Positions 15,381 through 28,129 of a stretch of 35,482 nucleotides of DNA are shown piece after piece. How positions within the stretch are numbered: the first letter of the stretch is position 1; each line of letters starts with the position of its first letter. The position numbers and the translations under genes were made by a program. The notes beneath the pieces are model-generated. The model saw nothing but the letters and a program-made list of their open reading frames with translations, ran no database searches and was not told the DNA's origin. Source of the DNA: Sulfuritalea sp. (GTDB lineage: Bacteria; Pseudomonadota; Gammaproteobacteria; Burkholderiales; Rhodocyclaceae); NCBI GenBank assembly GCA_030651305.1, contig JAUSCI010000034.1, positions 1-35,482 of the forward strand. Reading direction: 5' to 3'.

Positions 15381-17798
15381 ATGAAAACCTGGTTGCCGCG
15401 CATCGCGGCTGTAATTCTTGTGCTGCTTGGCGTCGCTATCGTCGTTGTCGTGGTCTGGTGGCAGCGGGCAGCGCCGGTGACTGAGGGTCGGCTCGACGTC
15501 AGTGGTCTGGCCGGCGAGGTCAACATCGAACGCGACGCGGCGGGCATTCCGACCGTGCGCGGCGCAAGTCGCGATGCGGTGCTGTTCGGCCTCGGTTTTG
15601 TCCATGCGCAGGACAGGCTGTGGCAGCTCGAAACGCACCGGCGGATCGGCTCCGGGCGGCTCTCGGAGGCATTCGGGCCAGGCGCGCTGGACAATGACAA
15701 ATTCCTGCGAGCACTGGGGGTGCGCCGCGCGGCGGCCGGGCAATGGCAGCAGCTCGGCGGCGAAGCACGGGCTGCGGTGCTGGCCTATACCGCCGGCATC
15801 AACGCCTTCATCGGCGGGCACCTGCGGGCGCGTCCACCCGAGTTTCTGATTCTCGGCTTGCAGCCTGAGCCCTGGACACCGGAAGACACGCTGGCCTGGG
15901 GCATCATGATGGCCTGGGATCTGGGCGGCAACTGGACCAACGAGTTGTTGCGCATGCGCCTCGCCCTGACCATGCCGGTGGCGCGCATCAACGAACTGAT
16001 ACCGCCCTATCCGGGCGAGAAGCCGCTGCCGGTGCGTGATTACGCGGCGCTGTATCGTGAATTGAAGGTCGGTGGCGACCTCGGCAAACAGGCGCTGCTC
16101 GATGCGCCCGAGTCCGGCGTGGAAGGCGTCGGCTCGAACAACTGGGTTATTGCCGGCTCGCATACCGTGTCGGGCAAGCCACTGCTGGCCAACGATCCGC
16201 ATCTCAAGTTGACGGCGCCCGCGCTGTGGTATTTCGCGCGGCTTGAGGCACCGGGCCTCAAGGTGGCCGGGGCGACCATGCCCGGCTTGCCGATGGTGGT
16301 GCTGGGGCAGAACGAGAAAATTGCCTGGGGCTTCACCAACACCAATCCCGATGTGCAGGACGTCTATCTGGAACAGATCAAGGCGGACGACGCGTCGCGC
16401 TATCGCACACCGGACGGCTGGGCGGCGTTTCAATCCTTCAGCGAGACCATACGCGTCAAGGGACAGGATGACGTCAAGCTGACGGTGCGGGCCAGCCGTC
16501 ATGGACCGGTAATTTCGGATGCGGGTACGGCGGTCGTGTCCGGTCTGGCCGGGGGCGCGGCCGGGCCGAGCTACGTGCTGGCGCTGCGCTGGACCGCGCT
16601 CGACGTCGACGCCGCCAGCATCGATGCCGGGCTGGCAATCAGTGGCGCCGGATCGGTGGCTGAATTCATCAGCGCCGCGGAAAAGTACAAGGCACCGATG
16701 CAGAACATGGTGGTGGCCGACGTCAGCGGTAGCATCGGTTTCATCGCCGCCGGTCGTGTGCCATTGCGCCGCGCCGACAATGACCTTCACGGCCTCGCAC
16801 CGGCGCCGGGCTGGGACCCGCGCTACGACTGGGCCGGCTTTCTCGACGCCGGCCAGACGCCGCGCGAGATCAATCCGCCACGCGGCTGGATCGCTACCTC
16901 CAATCACCGTATCACCGGCGCCGACTATCCGCATTACATCACCAGCGAATGGGCGGTGCCGTATCGCCAGCAGCGCATCGAGGCCTTGCTCACTGCCCGG
17001 CCGAAGCACGACAAGGAAAGCTTGCGCCGGATACAGACCGACGTCGTCTCGCTGGCCGCGCAGCGCCTGCTGCCGTGGCTGCGACAGGCCAGGCCGACCC
17101 ATGCGCTGGGTGCCGCGACGCTGCAGCGGCTGGCGGTCTTCGATGGCGAAATGCGCGCCGACGACGCGGCGCCGCTGATCTTTGCCGCCTGGGCGAGAGA
17201 AATGACGCGCGCCGTATTCGCCGATGAGGTGGGGGGCGATGAGGCGTACCTGCGCCAAGTCGGGCGCAGCGACTTCCGCGCCGGACTCGAAGGCGTTCTT
17301 GAAAGAAACGATGCCTGGTGGTGCGACGACAAGACCACGCCGGCGGTCGAAACCTGCGCGGAGCTGGTCAACCGCTCGCTGGACCGTGCGCTCGACGAAC
17401 TGCAGACGCGCCTGGGTGGGGATATCTCACGCTGGCAGTGGGGCACGGTGCATCAGGCGCGTTCGGAGCACCGGCCGTTCTCCAAAGTCAAGGCGCTGGC
17501 GCCGTGGTTCGAACTGCGCGTTGCCACCGGCGGCGACAACTACACCGTCAACGTCGCCCGCTATCATCTCAAGGGCGACGAGCCCTATCTCAATGAACAC
17601 GCCGCCAGCCTGCGTGCCATCTACGATCTGGGCGATGCCGCCCGATCCAGCGTGATGCATTCCAGCGGCCAGTCCGGGCTGGTGCTGGCTCCCGGCTATC
17701 GCAGCTTCGTCGAACCCTGGGCCAGCGTGCGCGATCTGCCCTTGTGGGGCAAGGGAAACCGGATACTGGTTTTGCAAGGCCGCTCTGCGGCACAATGA
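15381..17798 (+). CDS. Penicillin acylase family protein (Ntn hydrolase)
   Basis: The 805-residue precursor has an N-terminal membrane/export helix (about 7-27), the alpha-chain signature FGLGFVHAQDRLWQLE, and a linker ending at G251. S252 in SNNWV becomes the N-terminal nucleophile of the beta chain after self-cleavage. The following DPHL, LPGMVV-like and GFTNTNPDVQD motifs match the family. Such periplasmic enzymes hydrolyse amide bonds of beta-lactams, acyl-homoserine lactones or N-acyl amino acids; the substrate here cannot be told. It is followed closely by an enoyl-CoA hydratase and a fatty-acyl-AMP ligase, so release of an acyl chain that is then activated is an attractive but unproved idea. 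Confidence 0.9.
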   Translation: MKTWLPRIAAVILVLLGVAIVVVVVWWQRAAPVTEGRLDVSGLAGEVNIERDAAGIPTVRGASRDAVLFGLGFVHAQDRLWQLETHRRIGSGRLSEAFGPGALDNDKFLRALGVRRAAAGQWQQLGGEARAAVLAYTAGINAFIGGHLRARPPEFLILGLQPEPWTPEDTLAWGIMMAWDLGGNWTNELLRMRLALTMPVARINELIPPYPGEKPLPVRDYAALYRELKVGGDLGKQALLDAPESGVEGVGSNNWVIAGSHTVSGKPLLANDPHLKLTAPALWYFARLEAPGLKVAGATMPGLPMVVLGQNEKIAWGFTNTNPDVQDVYLEQIKADDASRYRTPDGWAAFQSFSETIRVKGQDDVKLTVRASRHGPVISDAGTAVVSGLAGGAAGPSYVLALRWTALDVDAASIDAGLAISGAGSVAEFISAAEKYKAPMQNMVVADVSGSIGFIAAGRVPLRRADNDLHGLAPAPGWDPRYDWAGFLDAGQTPREINPPRGWIATSNHRITGADYPHYITSEWAVPYRQQRIEALLTARPKHDKESLRRIQTDVVSLAAQRLLPWLRQARPTHALGAATLQRLAVFDGEMRADDAAPLIFAAWAREMTRAVFADEVGGDEAYLRQVGRSDFRAGLEGVLERNDAWWCDDKTTPAVETCAELVNRSLDRALDELQTRLGGDISRWQWGTVHQARSEHRPFSKVKALAPWFELRVATGGDNYTVNVARYHLKGDEPYLNEHAASLRAIYDLGDAARSSVMHSSGQSGLVLAPGYRSFVEPWASVRDLPLWGKGNRILVLQGRSAAQ

Positions 17799-17827
17799 GC
17801 CCATCGATCACCGCAAGGAGACACACC

Positions 17828-18625
17828 ATGAACGCAGCCGACCCCACCACGTTGCCCATCCTGATGCGTGAGGACAAGGAAGGCGTTGCGACGCTGACAC
17901 TGAACCGTCCGACCCAGTTCAACTCGCTTTCGGAGGAAATGCTGGACGAATTGCAGGCCACGCTCGATGCCATCGGCAAGGATGTGTCGGTCCGTGCCGT
18001 GGTCATTGCCGGCGCCGGCAAGGCGTTTTGCGCCGGTCACGATCTGAAGCAGATGCGCGCCAATCACAGCAAGACTTATATGCAGAAGCTGTTCAAGGCT
18101 TGCGGCAAGGTGATGATGACCATCGTCGAAATGCCGCAGCCGGTGATCGCGCGCATCCACGGCATCGCCACGGCCGCCGGCTGCCAACTGGTTGCCATGT
18201 GCGATCTGGCGGTGGCGGCGGAGGGGGCGCGGTTCGCGGTGTCCGGCATCAACGTCGGCCTCTTCTGTTCGACGCCCTCGGTCGCGCTGGGCCGCGCCAT
18301 GGGTCGCAAGGAGGCCATGGAAATGCTGCTGACCGGCGATTTCATCGACGCCGCCGAGGCGCAGCGGCGCGGCCTGATCAATCGCGTGGTGCCGCTCGAT
18401 CAGCTCGATGCCGAAGTGAAGAAGCTCACCGATTCGATTTGCGCCAAGTCGGCGGTGGCAGTTGGCATGGGCAAGCAGATGTTCTACAAGCAGCTCGAAA
18501 TGGGGCTCGATGGCGCCTACCAGCTTGCGTCGGAAACCATGGCCTGCAACATGATGGCCGCCGATGCGGCAGAAGGCATCGACGCCTTCATGCAGAAGCG
18601 CAAGCCGGAGTGGAAGGGCTGTTGA
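17828..18625 (+). CDS. Enoyl-CoA hydratase/isomerase family protein
   Basis: This 265-residue crotonase-fold protein has an oxyanion-hole segment AFCAGHDLKQM and a second one at the IHGIATAAGCQLVAMCDLAVA helix. The usual catalytic glutamates of true hydratases are not obvious: the second site reads GINVGLFCSTPSVALGR, as in the ECHDC3-like subgroup. The enzyme may therefore be a hydrolase or isomerase rather than a classical hydratase. The ATG at 17828 follows AAGGAG. It lies 29 bp after the acylase and 33 bp before the AMP-ligase gene, probably in one operon with them. Confidence 0.85.
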   Translation: MNAADPTTLPILMREDKEGVATLTLNRPTQFNSLSEEMLDELQATLDAIGKDVSVRAVVIAGAGKAFCAGHDLKQMRANHSKTYMQKLFKACGKVMMTIVEMPQPVIARIHGIATAAGCQLVAMCDLAVAAEGARFAVSGINVGLFCSTPSVALGRAMGRKEAMEMLLTGDFIDAAEAQRRGLINRVVPLDQLDAEVKKLTDSICAKSAVAVGMGKQMFYKQLEMGLDGAYQLASETMACNMMAADAAEGIDAFMQKRKPEWKGC

Positions 18626-18658
18626 ATAGTCGGCTCTGGCGATACGGCGATTGAAGTA

Positions 18659-21463
<2,805 letters not shown>

Positions 21464-21491
21464 GCTACGAACTTGTCGCTGAAAAGGCAGA

Positions 21492-21806
21492 TCAGCGGCA
21501 GGATGCCGCAGCCTTGCGCATTTTCTCGAGCGTGGCCAAGGCCTCATCCATGCTTGTGACCGGAATCCTGGCGTCGTAGCCGCTGCCAAAGGCTCCGCCG
21601 CCGTAGGAGATTTTTACTTCGGTGCGAGTCGCTTCGACATACTGGACAATGCCGAGGTTGATCCAGCGCCGCTTGCCGCTGTCATCGGCGGGAACCTCAT
21701 ACAGACAAAATGCGGTCGATCCCTGTACGACGGGTTGCGCGAATGCCGTGCGCGTCACGGCCAGCGCAAGGGCAACGCAGACGATGGACAGGACGCGGGC
21801 CGGCAT
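21492..21806 (-). CDS. Small exported protein of unknown function
   Basis: This 104-residue protein has a signal peptide ending TAFA. The mature part has two cysteines (in AFCLYEV and at the C-terminal SCR), which could form a disulfide, plus a central YVEATRTEVKISYGGGAFGSGYDARIPVTSM segment. I do not recognise the family. Start is ATG 21806 or the adjacent GTG 21809. It lies about 20 bp after the other small leftward gene and converges on the AMP-ligase gene, so the two form a small leftward operon. Confidence 0.65.
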   Translation of the reverse strand: MPARVLSIVCVALALAVTRTAFAQPVVQGSTAFCLYEVPADDSGKRRWINLGIVQYVEATRTEVKISYGGGAFGSGYDARIPVTSMDEALATLEKMRKAAASCR

Positions 21807-21827
21807 CACGGCGAAACCCGGCGATCC

Positions 21828-22106
21828 TTACTTGGGAGCCATCTTTTGCCGCAGTGCATCGCGTTCCTGCGCGTGTTTTTCGTGCAGCGTCTTGCGCTCC
21901 TTTTGCATGCGGTCTTCCTGGTCGCGTTGCTCCTGGCGCTGCTTGTCCTCCATCGCGCGCATTTCCTTTTTCATCTGTTCGTGCTTTGCTTCCATTTCCT
22001 GCTTCCTGGCTTTCATGTCGCCTCCCGGACCTTCCGCATAAAGCGGCGCGGCGGCAAAAGCGAGGGTAGCAGCACCGAGCAAAGCGATGGTGGCATGTCG
22101 GATCAT
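21828..22106 (-). CDS. Small exported, highly charged coiled-coil protein
   Basis: This 92-residue protein has a signal peptide ending PLYA. The mature sequence is nearly all Lys, Glu, Gln, Arg and Met in heptad-like order from residue 31, predicting one long helix or coiled coil. There are no cysteines or metal motifs. A strong GGAGG precedes ATG 22106. The function is unknown; similar low-complexity periplasmic proteins often act as chaperone-like or envelope-stress factors, but nothing here proves it. Confidence 0.7.
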   Translation of the reverse strand: MIRHATIALLGAATLAFAAAPLYAEGPGGDMKARKQEMEAKHEQMKKEMRAMEDKQRQEQRDQEDRMQKERKTLHEKHAQERDALRQKMAPK

Positions 22107-22219
22107 GGCAATTCCTCCTTGGGGTGGCATTCCAGTGTAGCGCAACAGTGAAATTCCAAGACAGTTTCAAGCACTGCTTGCCAGAGATTCGTGGCCTCAA
22201 TATTTCTATCCTCAATCGC

Positions 22220-22248
22220 TTGCACAAACCGCAAGCCCACCGCATAAT
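22220..22248 (+). promoter_or_regulatory. Sigma-70 promoter of the liv operon
   Basis: TTGCAC (22220-22225), a 17-bp spacer and CATAAT (22243-22248) make a good housekeeping promoter about 60 bp before livG. The 22107-22308 gap also contains the promoter zone of the divergent small leftward genes. No operator was recognised. Confidence 0.6.
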
Positions 22249-22308
22249 CATTTCCAGCAGAGAGAGGGGCGCTGATCGTCGGCACCCTGATGACATGAAA
22301 AGAGCTTG

Positions 22309-23088
22309 ATGGCAGAAGACTGCATCCTTGAGACCACCGGTCTCGTCAAGGAATTCCGTGGCTTCGTCGCGGTCAATGGCGTGGACCTGAAAGTCAGGCG
22401 CGGCCACATCCACGCGTTGATCGGTCCCAATGGTGCCGGCAAGACGACCTGCTTCAACCTGCTGACCAAGTTTCTTGAGCCGACGCGGGGCGCGATCCGT
22501 TTCAATGGCATTGACATTACCCATGAAGCGCCGGAGAAGATAGCTCGTCGCGGTGTTGTTCGTTCCTTCCAGATTTCCGCCGTCTTTCCCCACCTCACCG
22601 TGCTGGAGAACGTCCGAATTGCACTCCAGCGCAAGCTCGGAACCAGCTTCCACTTCTGGAAGTCCGACCGCAGCCTGAATCTGCTCAACGACCGCGCCAT
22701 GGAACTGCTGGCGTCGGTCGATCTGCAGGATTGCGCCGACATGGTGACAGTGGAAATGCCGTACGGCCGCAAGCGTGCGCTGGAAATTGCCACAACGCTG
22801 GCCCTTGATCCCGAACTCATGCTGCTCGATGAACCTACCCAGGGCATGGGACATGAAGACGTCGACCGGGTCATGCAACTGATCAAGAAAGTCTCGGCCA
22901 ATCGCACCATCCTCATGGTCGAGCACAACATGAAGGTCGTAGCCGGGATTTCCGACACCCTGACCGTACTCGCCCGGGGATCGGTGCTGGCCGAAGGCCC
23001 CTATGCCGTGGTTGCCGCCAACCCGCTGGTCATCGAGGCGTATATGGGCACGGAGGTCGACGAACTGGCTTCGCCGGCCGGGCATTGA
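22309..23088 (+). CDS. livG: Branched-chain amino acid-type ABC transporter ATP-binding protein LivG
   Basis: The 259-residue ABC ATPase has Walker A GPNGAGKTT, Walker B LMLLDEPTQGM and the switch His in VEHNM. The signature motif is unusual: the canonical LSGG is read here as VEMPYGRKRALEIATTLA, the form common in LivG proteins. This cytoplasmic subunit powers import together with LivF and the two permeases downstream. Start ATG 22309 is preceded by AAAGAG; a TTG directly before it is less likely. It heads the operon behind a sigma-70 promoter. The substrate could be an amino acid, a carboxylate or an aromatic acid; neighbours do not decide. Confidence 0.92.
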   Translation: MAEDCILETTGLVKEFRGFVAVNGVDLKVRRGHIHALIGPNGAGKTTCFNLLTKFLEPTRGAIRFNGIDITHEAPEKIARRGVVRSFQISAVFPHLTVLENVRIALQRKLGTSFHFWKSDRSLNLLNDRAMELLASVDLQDCADMVTVEMPYGRKRALEIATTLALDPELMLLDEPTQGMGHEDVDRVMQLIKKVSANRTILMVEHNMKVVAGISDTLTVLARGSVLAEGPYAVVAANPLVIEAYMGTEVDELASPAGH

Positions 23089-23089
23089 A

Positions 23090-23787
<698 letters not shown>

Positions 23788-23797
<10 letters not shown>

Positions 23798-23811
23798 GCC
23801 TTCGGACCCCG
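23788..23811 (+). terminator. 10-bp hairpin at livF/livK junction
   Basis: CGGGGTC (23788-23794) and GACCCCG (23805-23811) pair perfectly. Three inner pairs, one of them G-U, reduce the loop to four bases. The livF TGA lies in the stem. No U-run follows, so this is more likely a partial attenuator, or a stem protecting the 5' end of livK mRNA, than a full terminator. Confidence 0.45.
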
Positions 23812-23837
23812 TCCATTCTTACCAAGGAGGAAACACC

Positions 23838-25067
23838 ATGATGAAACGCAAACTGCTGGCCCTGGCCCTCTCCGCAATGCTGTTTCCGGTGGCGGGGTCC
23901 GCACTGGCGCAGGCTAGCAAGATCTCCGGCGACGTGGTCAAGATCGCCGTGCTGACGGACATGTCCGGCGTGTATGCCGATCTGGGCGGAAAGGGATCGG
24001 TGGTGGCGGCGGAAATGGCCATTGAGGACTTCAAGGCGCAATTCAAGCCGAAGTTCAAGATCGACCTGGTGTCCGCCGATCACCAGAACAAGGCCGACGT
24101 CGGTTCCAACAAGGTCCGCGAATGGTATGACACGCAGGGCGTGGACATGGTCACCGACGTGCTGAACTCGGGTGTGGCCATTGCCGTGGCCAAGGTGACG
24201 ACGGAGAAGAACAAGATCATGATCAACGCAGGCGCGGCATCGACGCGCCTGACCAACGAGGATTGCGCGCCGAACAACGTGGTGCACTACGTGTATGACA
24301 CGTATGCACTGGCGAATGGCCCCGTGTCCGTGATGATCAAGCAGGGCAAGGACACCTGGTTCTTCCTGACCGCCGACTACGCCTTTGGCCATTCGCTGGA
24401 GAAAGACGCCACCGCCGTCGTCCTGGCGAACGGTGGCAAGGTTCTGGGCGGGGTTCGCCATCCGCTCAATGCGTCTGATTTCTCTTCGTTCCTGCTTCAG
24501 GCGCAGTCGTCGAAGGCGAAGGTTGTTGCATTGGCCAACGCGGGTGGCGACACCATCAACTCGATCAAGGCCGCCAATGAGTTCGGCCTGACCAAGAGCC
24601 AATCGGTCGTCGGACTGCTTACGACGATTATCGACATTCATGCCGTTGGCCTGCAAGCCACGCAGGGCATGATGTTTACCGAAGGTTTCTACTGGAACCT
24701 CAACAAGGAAACCCGCGACTGGAGCCGCCGCTTCTTTGACAAGCACAAGAGGATGCCGTCGATGCTGCATGCTGGCGCCTATTCGGCCGTGACTACCTAT
24801 CTCAAGGCGGTCCAGGCGACTGGAACGGACGACACGGCAACGGTTATGAAGAAGATGCATGACACTCCAATTAATGACGCATTCGCCAAGGGCGGCAGGA
24901 TTCGCGAGGACGGCCGCATGGTGCACGACATGTACCTGGTCGAAGTCAAGAAGCCGAGCGAGTCGAAGGAGGCGTGGGACTACTACAACATCAAGCAGGT
25001 AATTCCCGCCGAGCAGGCCTTCCAGTCGATGGCCTTGTCGCGTTGTCCCGCGGTCGCTAAGAAGTAG
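23838..25067 (+). CDS. Periplasmic substrate-binding protein of Liv-type ABC importer
   Basis: This 409-residue protein has a signal peptide ending GSALAQA and a periplasmic-binding fold of the LivK/Leu-Ile-Val class (VKIAVLTDMSGVYADLGGKG at the start of the mature protein, then AEMAIEDF). AAGGAGG before ATG 23838 is the best ribosome site of the operon, in keeping with the excess of binding protein such systems need. The pocket residues resemble the subgroup often found near aromatic- and acyl-CoA-catabolic genes rather than true LivK, so I leave the ligand open. It is placed between the ATPases and the permeases, after a strong hairpin. Confidence 0.9.
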   Translation: MMKRKLLALALSAMLFPVAGSALAQASKISGDVVKIAVLTDMSGVYADLGGKGSVVAAEMAIEDFKAQFKPKFKIDLVSADHQNKADVGSNKVREWYDTQGVDMVTDVLNSGVAIAVAKVTTEKNKIMINAGAASTRLTNEDCAPNNVVHYVYDTYALANGPVSVMIKQGKDTWFFLTADYAFGHSLEKDATAVVLANGGKVLGGVRHPLNASDFSSFLLQAQSSKAKVVALANAGGDTINSIKAANEFGLTKSQSVVGLLTTIIDIHAVGLQATQGMMFTEGFYWNLNKETRDWSRRFFDKHKRMPSMLHAGAYSAVTTYLKAVQATGTDDTATVMKKMHDTPINDAFAKGGRIREDGRMVHDMYLVEVKKPSESKEAWDYYNIKQVIPAEQAFQSMALSRCPAVAKK

Positions 25068-25085
25068 CATGGGAGTGATGTTCGC

Positions 25086-25973
25086 ATGACGGAGATTTTC
25101 GGCGTACCGATCCAGGCCCTGTTCGGCCAGCTCATGCTGGGCTTGGTCAACGGGTCCTTCTATGCCGTTCTGAGCCTTGGTCTCGCCGTGATCTTCGGCA
25201 TGCTGAACATCATCAATTTTGCCCATGGCGCCTTATACATGGCCGGCGCCATGCTGGCCTGGATGGGCATGGAATATTTGGGCATCGGCTACTGGTGGAT
25301 GCTGCTGCTGGCGCCGATCTGTGTCGGCCTGATCGGTATTGCCATCGAACGCCTGATGCTGCAATGGCTCTACAAACTGGATCATCTCTACGGGCTGCTG
25401 CTGACCTTCGGCCTGGCCCTGATGATCGAAGGACTGTTCCGCGATCTGTACGGCGTTGCGGGCCAGCCGTATTCGATTCCAGAAGAGTTTGCGGGCGCCT
25501 TCAATCTCGGTTTCATGTTTCTGCCCAAGTACCGTGCATGGATCGTCTTTGCCTCCTTGTCGGTGTGCCTCCTGACCTGGTACATGATCGAGAAGACGCG
25601 GCTGGGCGCCTATCTGCGCGCGGCCACCGAGAACCCACAGCTGACGCAGGCCTTCGGCATCAACGTGCCGCTGATGGTGATGCTGACCTATGGCTTCGGC
25701 GTCGGCCTGGCCGGGTTTGCCGGAGTGCTGGCCGCACCGGCAAGCCAGGTTGGTCCGTTGATGGGGTCCAACCTGATCATCGTGGTGTTTGCCGTGGTGG
25801 TGATCGGCGGCATGGGATCGATTCTGGGTTCGGTAGTGACCGGCCTCGGCCTCGGTATCATCGAGGGCATGACCAAGGTGTTCTGGCCGGAGGCCAGTGC
25901 TACCGTGGTGTTCATGATCATGGCGGTGGTCCTCATGATCCGTCCGGCGGGGTTGTTCGGGAGAGAGAAATGA
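25086..25973 (+). CDS. livH: ABC transporter permease LivH
   Basis: This 295-residue integral membrane protein has about eight helices and typical LivH segments: GSFYAVLSLGLAVIFGMLNIINFAHGALYM near the N-terminus and the coupling-helix region RAATENPQLTQAFGIN. It forms half of the translocation channel with LivM. It starts 18 bp after the binding-protein gene and overlaps livM in an ATGA motif. Confidence 0.93.
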   Translation: MTEIFGVPIQALFGQLMLGLVNGSFYAVLSLGLAVIFGMLNIINFAHGALYMAGAMLAWMGMEYLGIGYWWMLLLAPICVGLIGIAIERLMLQWLYKLDHLYGLLLTFGLALMIEGLFRDLYGVAGQPYSIPEEFAGAFNLGFMFLPKYRAWIVFASLSVCLLTWYMIEKTRLGAYLRAATENPQLTQAFGINVPLMVMLTYGFGVGLAGFAGVLAAPASQVGPLMGSNLIIVVFAVVVIGGMGSILGSVVTGLGLGIIEGMTKVFWPEASATVVFMIMAVVLMIRPAGLFGREK

Positions 25974-26905
25974 ATCGGCGTGTCACCATCGCCTACCTCG
26001 CCGGCCTCGGCCTGCTGCTGCTCGCGCCGAACTTCATCTATCCGATCCTGGTGATGAAGGTGCTGTGCTTCGCGCTGTTCGCCTGTGCCTTCAACCTGCT
26101 GCTGGGCTATACCGGCCTGCTGTCCTTCGGTCACGCTGTATTCCTCGGCAGCGCGGCCTACGTCACCGGCCATGCACTGAAGGTATGGGAACTGCCGACA
26201 CTGGTCGGTTTGCTGGCAGGCACCGTCGCGGCCGCCGCCCTGGGCTGGGTGATCGGCAGTCTGGCCATTCGCCGTCAGGGCATCTACTTCGCCATGGTGA
26301 CCCTGGCGCTGGCGCAAATGGTGTTCTTCTTCTTTCTGCAAGCGCCCTTCACCGGCGGCGAGGATGGCTTGCAGGGCGTGCCGCGCGGCACCCTGTTCGG
26401 CCTCGACCTGGCCAATGACATCAATCTCTACTACCTGGTGGCAGCGATCTTTTCTGCTTCGTTCTGGCTGATACAGCGCACCATTCACTCGCCCTTCGGG
26501 CAGATTCTCAAGGCCATCCGCGAGAATGAACCACGGGCGATTTCACTGGGCTACGACGTGGCGAAGTACAAGCTGCTGGCCTTTGTCCTCTCGGCCGGCC
26601 TCGCCGGACTGGCCGGCGCGACCAAGACCCTGGTGTTCAAGTTCGCCACCCTGACCGACGCCCACTGGCATACCTCGGGCGAGGTGGTGCTGATGACGCT
26701 GCTGGGGGGTATGGGCACGGTGTTCGGCCCGCTGGTCGGAGCGACCATCATCGTGACTTTGCAGAACGAACTGGCAGACAAGGTCGGTTCCCTGGTCACG
26801 GTGATCATGGGCGCGATTTTCGTGATCTGCGTACTGGCCTTCCGCCGCGGCATCGTCGGCGAATCGCTGGCGCTGTACAAGCGCATGATTGGCCAGAAGA
26901 CTTAG
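25970..26905 (+). CDS. livM: ABC transporter permease LivM
   Basis: This 311-residue membrane protein carries LivM landmarks NLLLGYTGLLSFGHAVFLG and the coupling segment KAIRENEPRAISLGYDV. GAGAGAG precedes ATG 25970, which overlaps the livH stop. It is the last gene of the transporter operon. The 40 bp to the convergent dsbB gene show no clear terminator. At 311 residues it is a short LivM without the N-terminal extension of the E. coli protein. Confidence 0.93.
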   Translation: MNRRVTIAYLAGLGLLLLAPNFIYPILVMKVLCFALFACAFNLLLGYTGLLSFGHAVFLGSAAYVTGHALKVWELPTLVGLLAGTVAAAALGWVIGSLAIRRQGIYFAMVTLALAQMVFFFFLQAPFTGGEDGLQGVPRGTLFGLDLANDINLYYLVAAIFSASFWLIQRTIHSPFGQILKAIRENEPRAISLGYDVAKYKLLAFVLSAGLAGLAGATKTLVFKFATLTDAHWHTSGEVVLMTLLGGMGTVFGPLVGATIIVTLQNELADKVGSLVTVIMGAIFVICVLAFRRGIVGESLALYKRMIGQKT

Positions 26906-26945
26906 CGGAGCGAAGAGTCGGCGCTGGCGGGACGGCGACCAGCGG

Positions 26946-27446
26946 CTAAACCTTGCGCAGCAGCGCGATCACCATCGCGATGGTCATGCACGTGAATGCG
27001 ATCAGCGACCATTCGGCAATCGACAGGCCGAGAAACTTCCAGCCTGCCTCGGAGCACAGGCCGGAGGCTTCGAACAGCGCTGGCCACTGGCTGCCGGCCC
27101 AATCCACCAAACGCTCCCACCACGGTTGATCCGCCGTGCAACTGACTCCCTTGGCCCATCGCTGCAGCCAGGTCTGATACGCGGCAATGTAGGCGCCGGT
27201 GATCGCGGTGGCGAGCATGACCAGCGCCATTGCGCGCCGTTGCAGCACTGCCCCCGCCAGCATCCACGCCGCAATGGCTTCAAGCGCCAGCAGCAGGTAG
27301 AGCATGCGCTGCAGAATGCACAGCGGACAGGCGGCCAGATTCAGGGTTTGTTGAAGATACACACCGCCGGCAACCAGCCCAAGGGCCGCAAGGCCCGTGG
27401 CGGCGAACAGGCCGCGCGGTGTGAATAACAGCCGCAGAAAACGCAT
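26946..27446 (-). CDS. dsbB: DsbB, disulfide bond formation protein B
   Basis: This 166-residue inner-membrane protein has four helices. The first periplasmic loop has the redox pair CPLC (C40, C43) and the second loop two more cysteines (about C102 and C130). It reoxidises DsbA and passes electrons to quinone. It lies three bases after the dsbA stop on the same strand, so the pair is one operon. Oxidative folding and c-type cytochrome assembly are both periplasmic, which fits the cytochrome-rich window. Confidence 0.92.
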   Translation of the reverse strand: MRFLRLLFTPRGLFAATGLAALGLVAGGVYLQQTLNLAACPLCILQRMLYLLLALEAIAAWMLAGAVLQRRAMALVMLATAITGAYIAAYQTWLQRWAKGVSCTADQPWWERLVDWAGSQWPALFEASGLCSEAGWKFLGLSIAEWSLIAFTCMTIAMVIALLRKV

Positions 27447-27449
27447 GGA

Positions 27450-28097
27450 CTATTTTCCTGTCCGTTCCCGGCGGGCTTTGGCGATTACGCTGTCCGTGAG
27501 CTTCAGCAGTTCTTCATAGTTGGCTGTCGCCTCGTTGTTGAGCAGAAACTTGCCGTCGACCACCAGCGCAGGTACGCTGGAAATTCGGGCGGCAGTGGCG
27601 TCCTGGTCGGCGCGCTGGACCTTGCTCTGCATCGAAAATGACGCCAGTGCATCGCCGAATTTCTTGCGGTCCACCCCTTTGCTCGCGGCCCAGGAGATCA
27701 CAGCGTCATCGGCCTTGAACAAGTTGACGCGCTCCTTGTGAATGGCATCAAAAACGGCCGCATCGAGCTTTGCCAGGTCGCCGGTGGATTCCAGTGCGAA
27801 ATAGAGTCTGGCCAGACGCGTCCACTCGGGTCGATTGAAGCTGACCGGGACGCGGCGGAAGCTGACGTCCTTCGGCAATTTGGCCGCCCATTGGCTGACC
27901 AGGGGATTGAAGTCACCGCAATGCGGACAGCCGTAAGAGAAGAATTCAATGACTTCGATTTTTCCCTTGATGGCCGGCAACGGCGGATTGATCGGCGCGA
28001 AGTCCCGACCGGCTTGTGGCTCGGCGGCAAGGCCTGTGCCTGGCAGGACAAACGATGAAATGAGGGTGACGAACAGCAAGGCAATCAGTTTCTTCAT
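27450..28097 (-). CDS. dsbA: DsbA, thiol:disulfide interchange protein
   Basis: This 215-residue periplasmic oxidoreductase has a signal peptide ending GLAA and a thioredoxin fold with active site CPHC (C57, C60) in FFSYGCPHCGDF. The cis-proline loop SSVPALVV lies near residue 185. GGAG at good spacing supports ATG 28097 over a longer frame start. It introduces disulfides and is recycled by the downstream DsbB. It is divergent from a LysR gene, with a symmetric operator-like dyad in between. Confidence 0.93.
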   Translation of the reverse strand: MKKLIALLFVTLISSFVLPGTGLAAEPQAGRDFAPINPPLPAIKGKIEVIEFFSYGCPHCGDFNPLVSQWAAKLPKDVSFRRVPVSFNRPEWTRLARLYFALESTGDLAKLDAAVFDAIHKERVNLFKADDAVISWAASKGVDRKKFGDALASFSMQSKVQRADQDATAARISSVPALVVDGKFLLNNEATANYEELLKLTDSVIAKARRERTGK

Positions 28098-28129
28098 AAA
28101 AATCTCCGTGAAATGCGGGTTTGAGTGGA

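Noticed and set aside
15330-17258. 642-codon open frame on the minus strand
   Set aside because: Antisense shadow of the penicillin-acylase gene, caused by high GC content.
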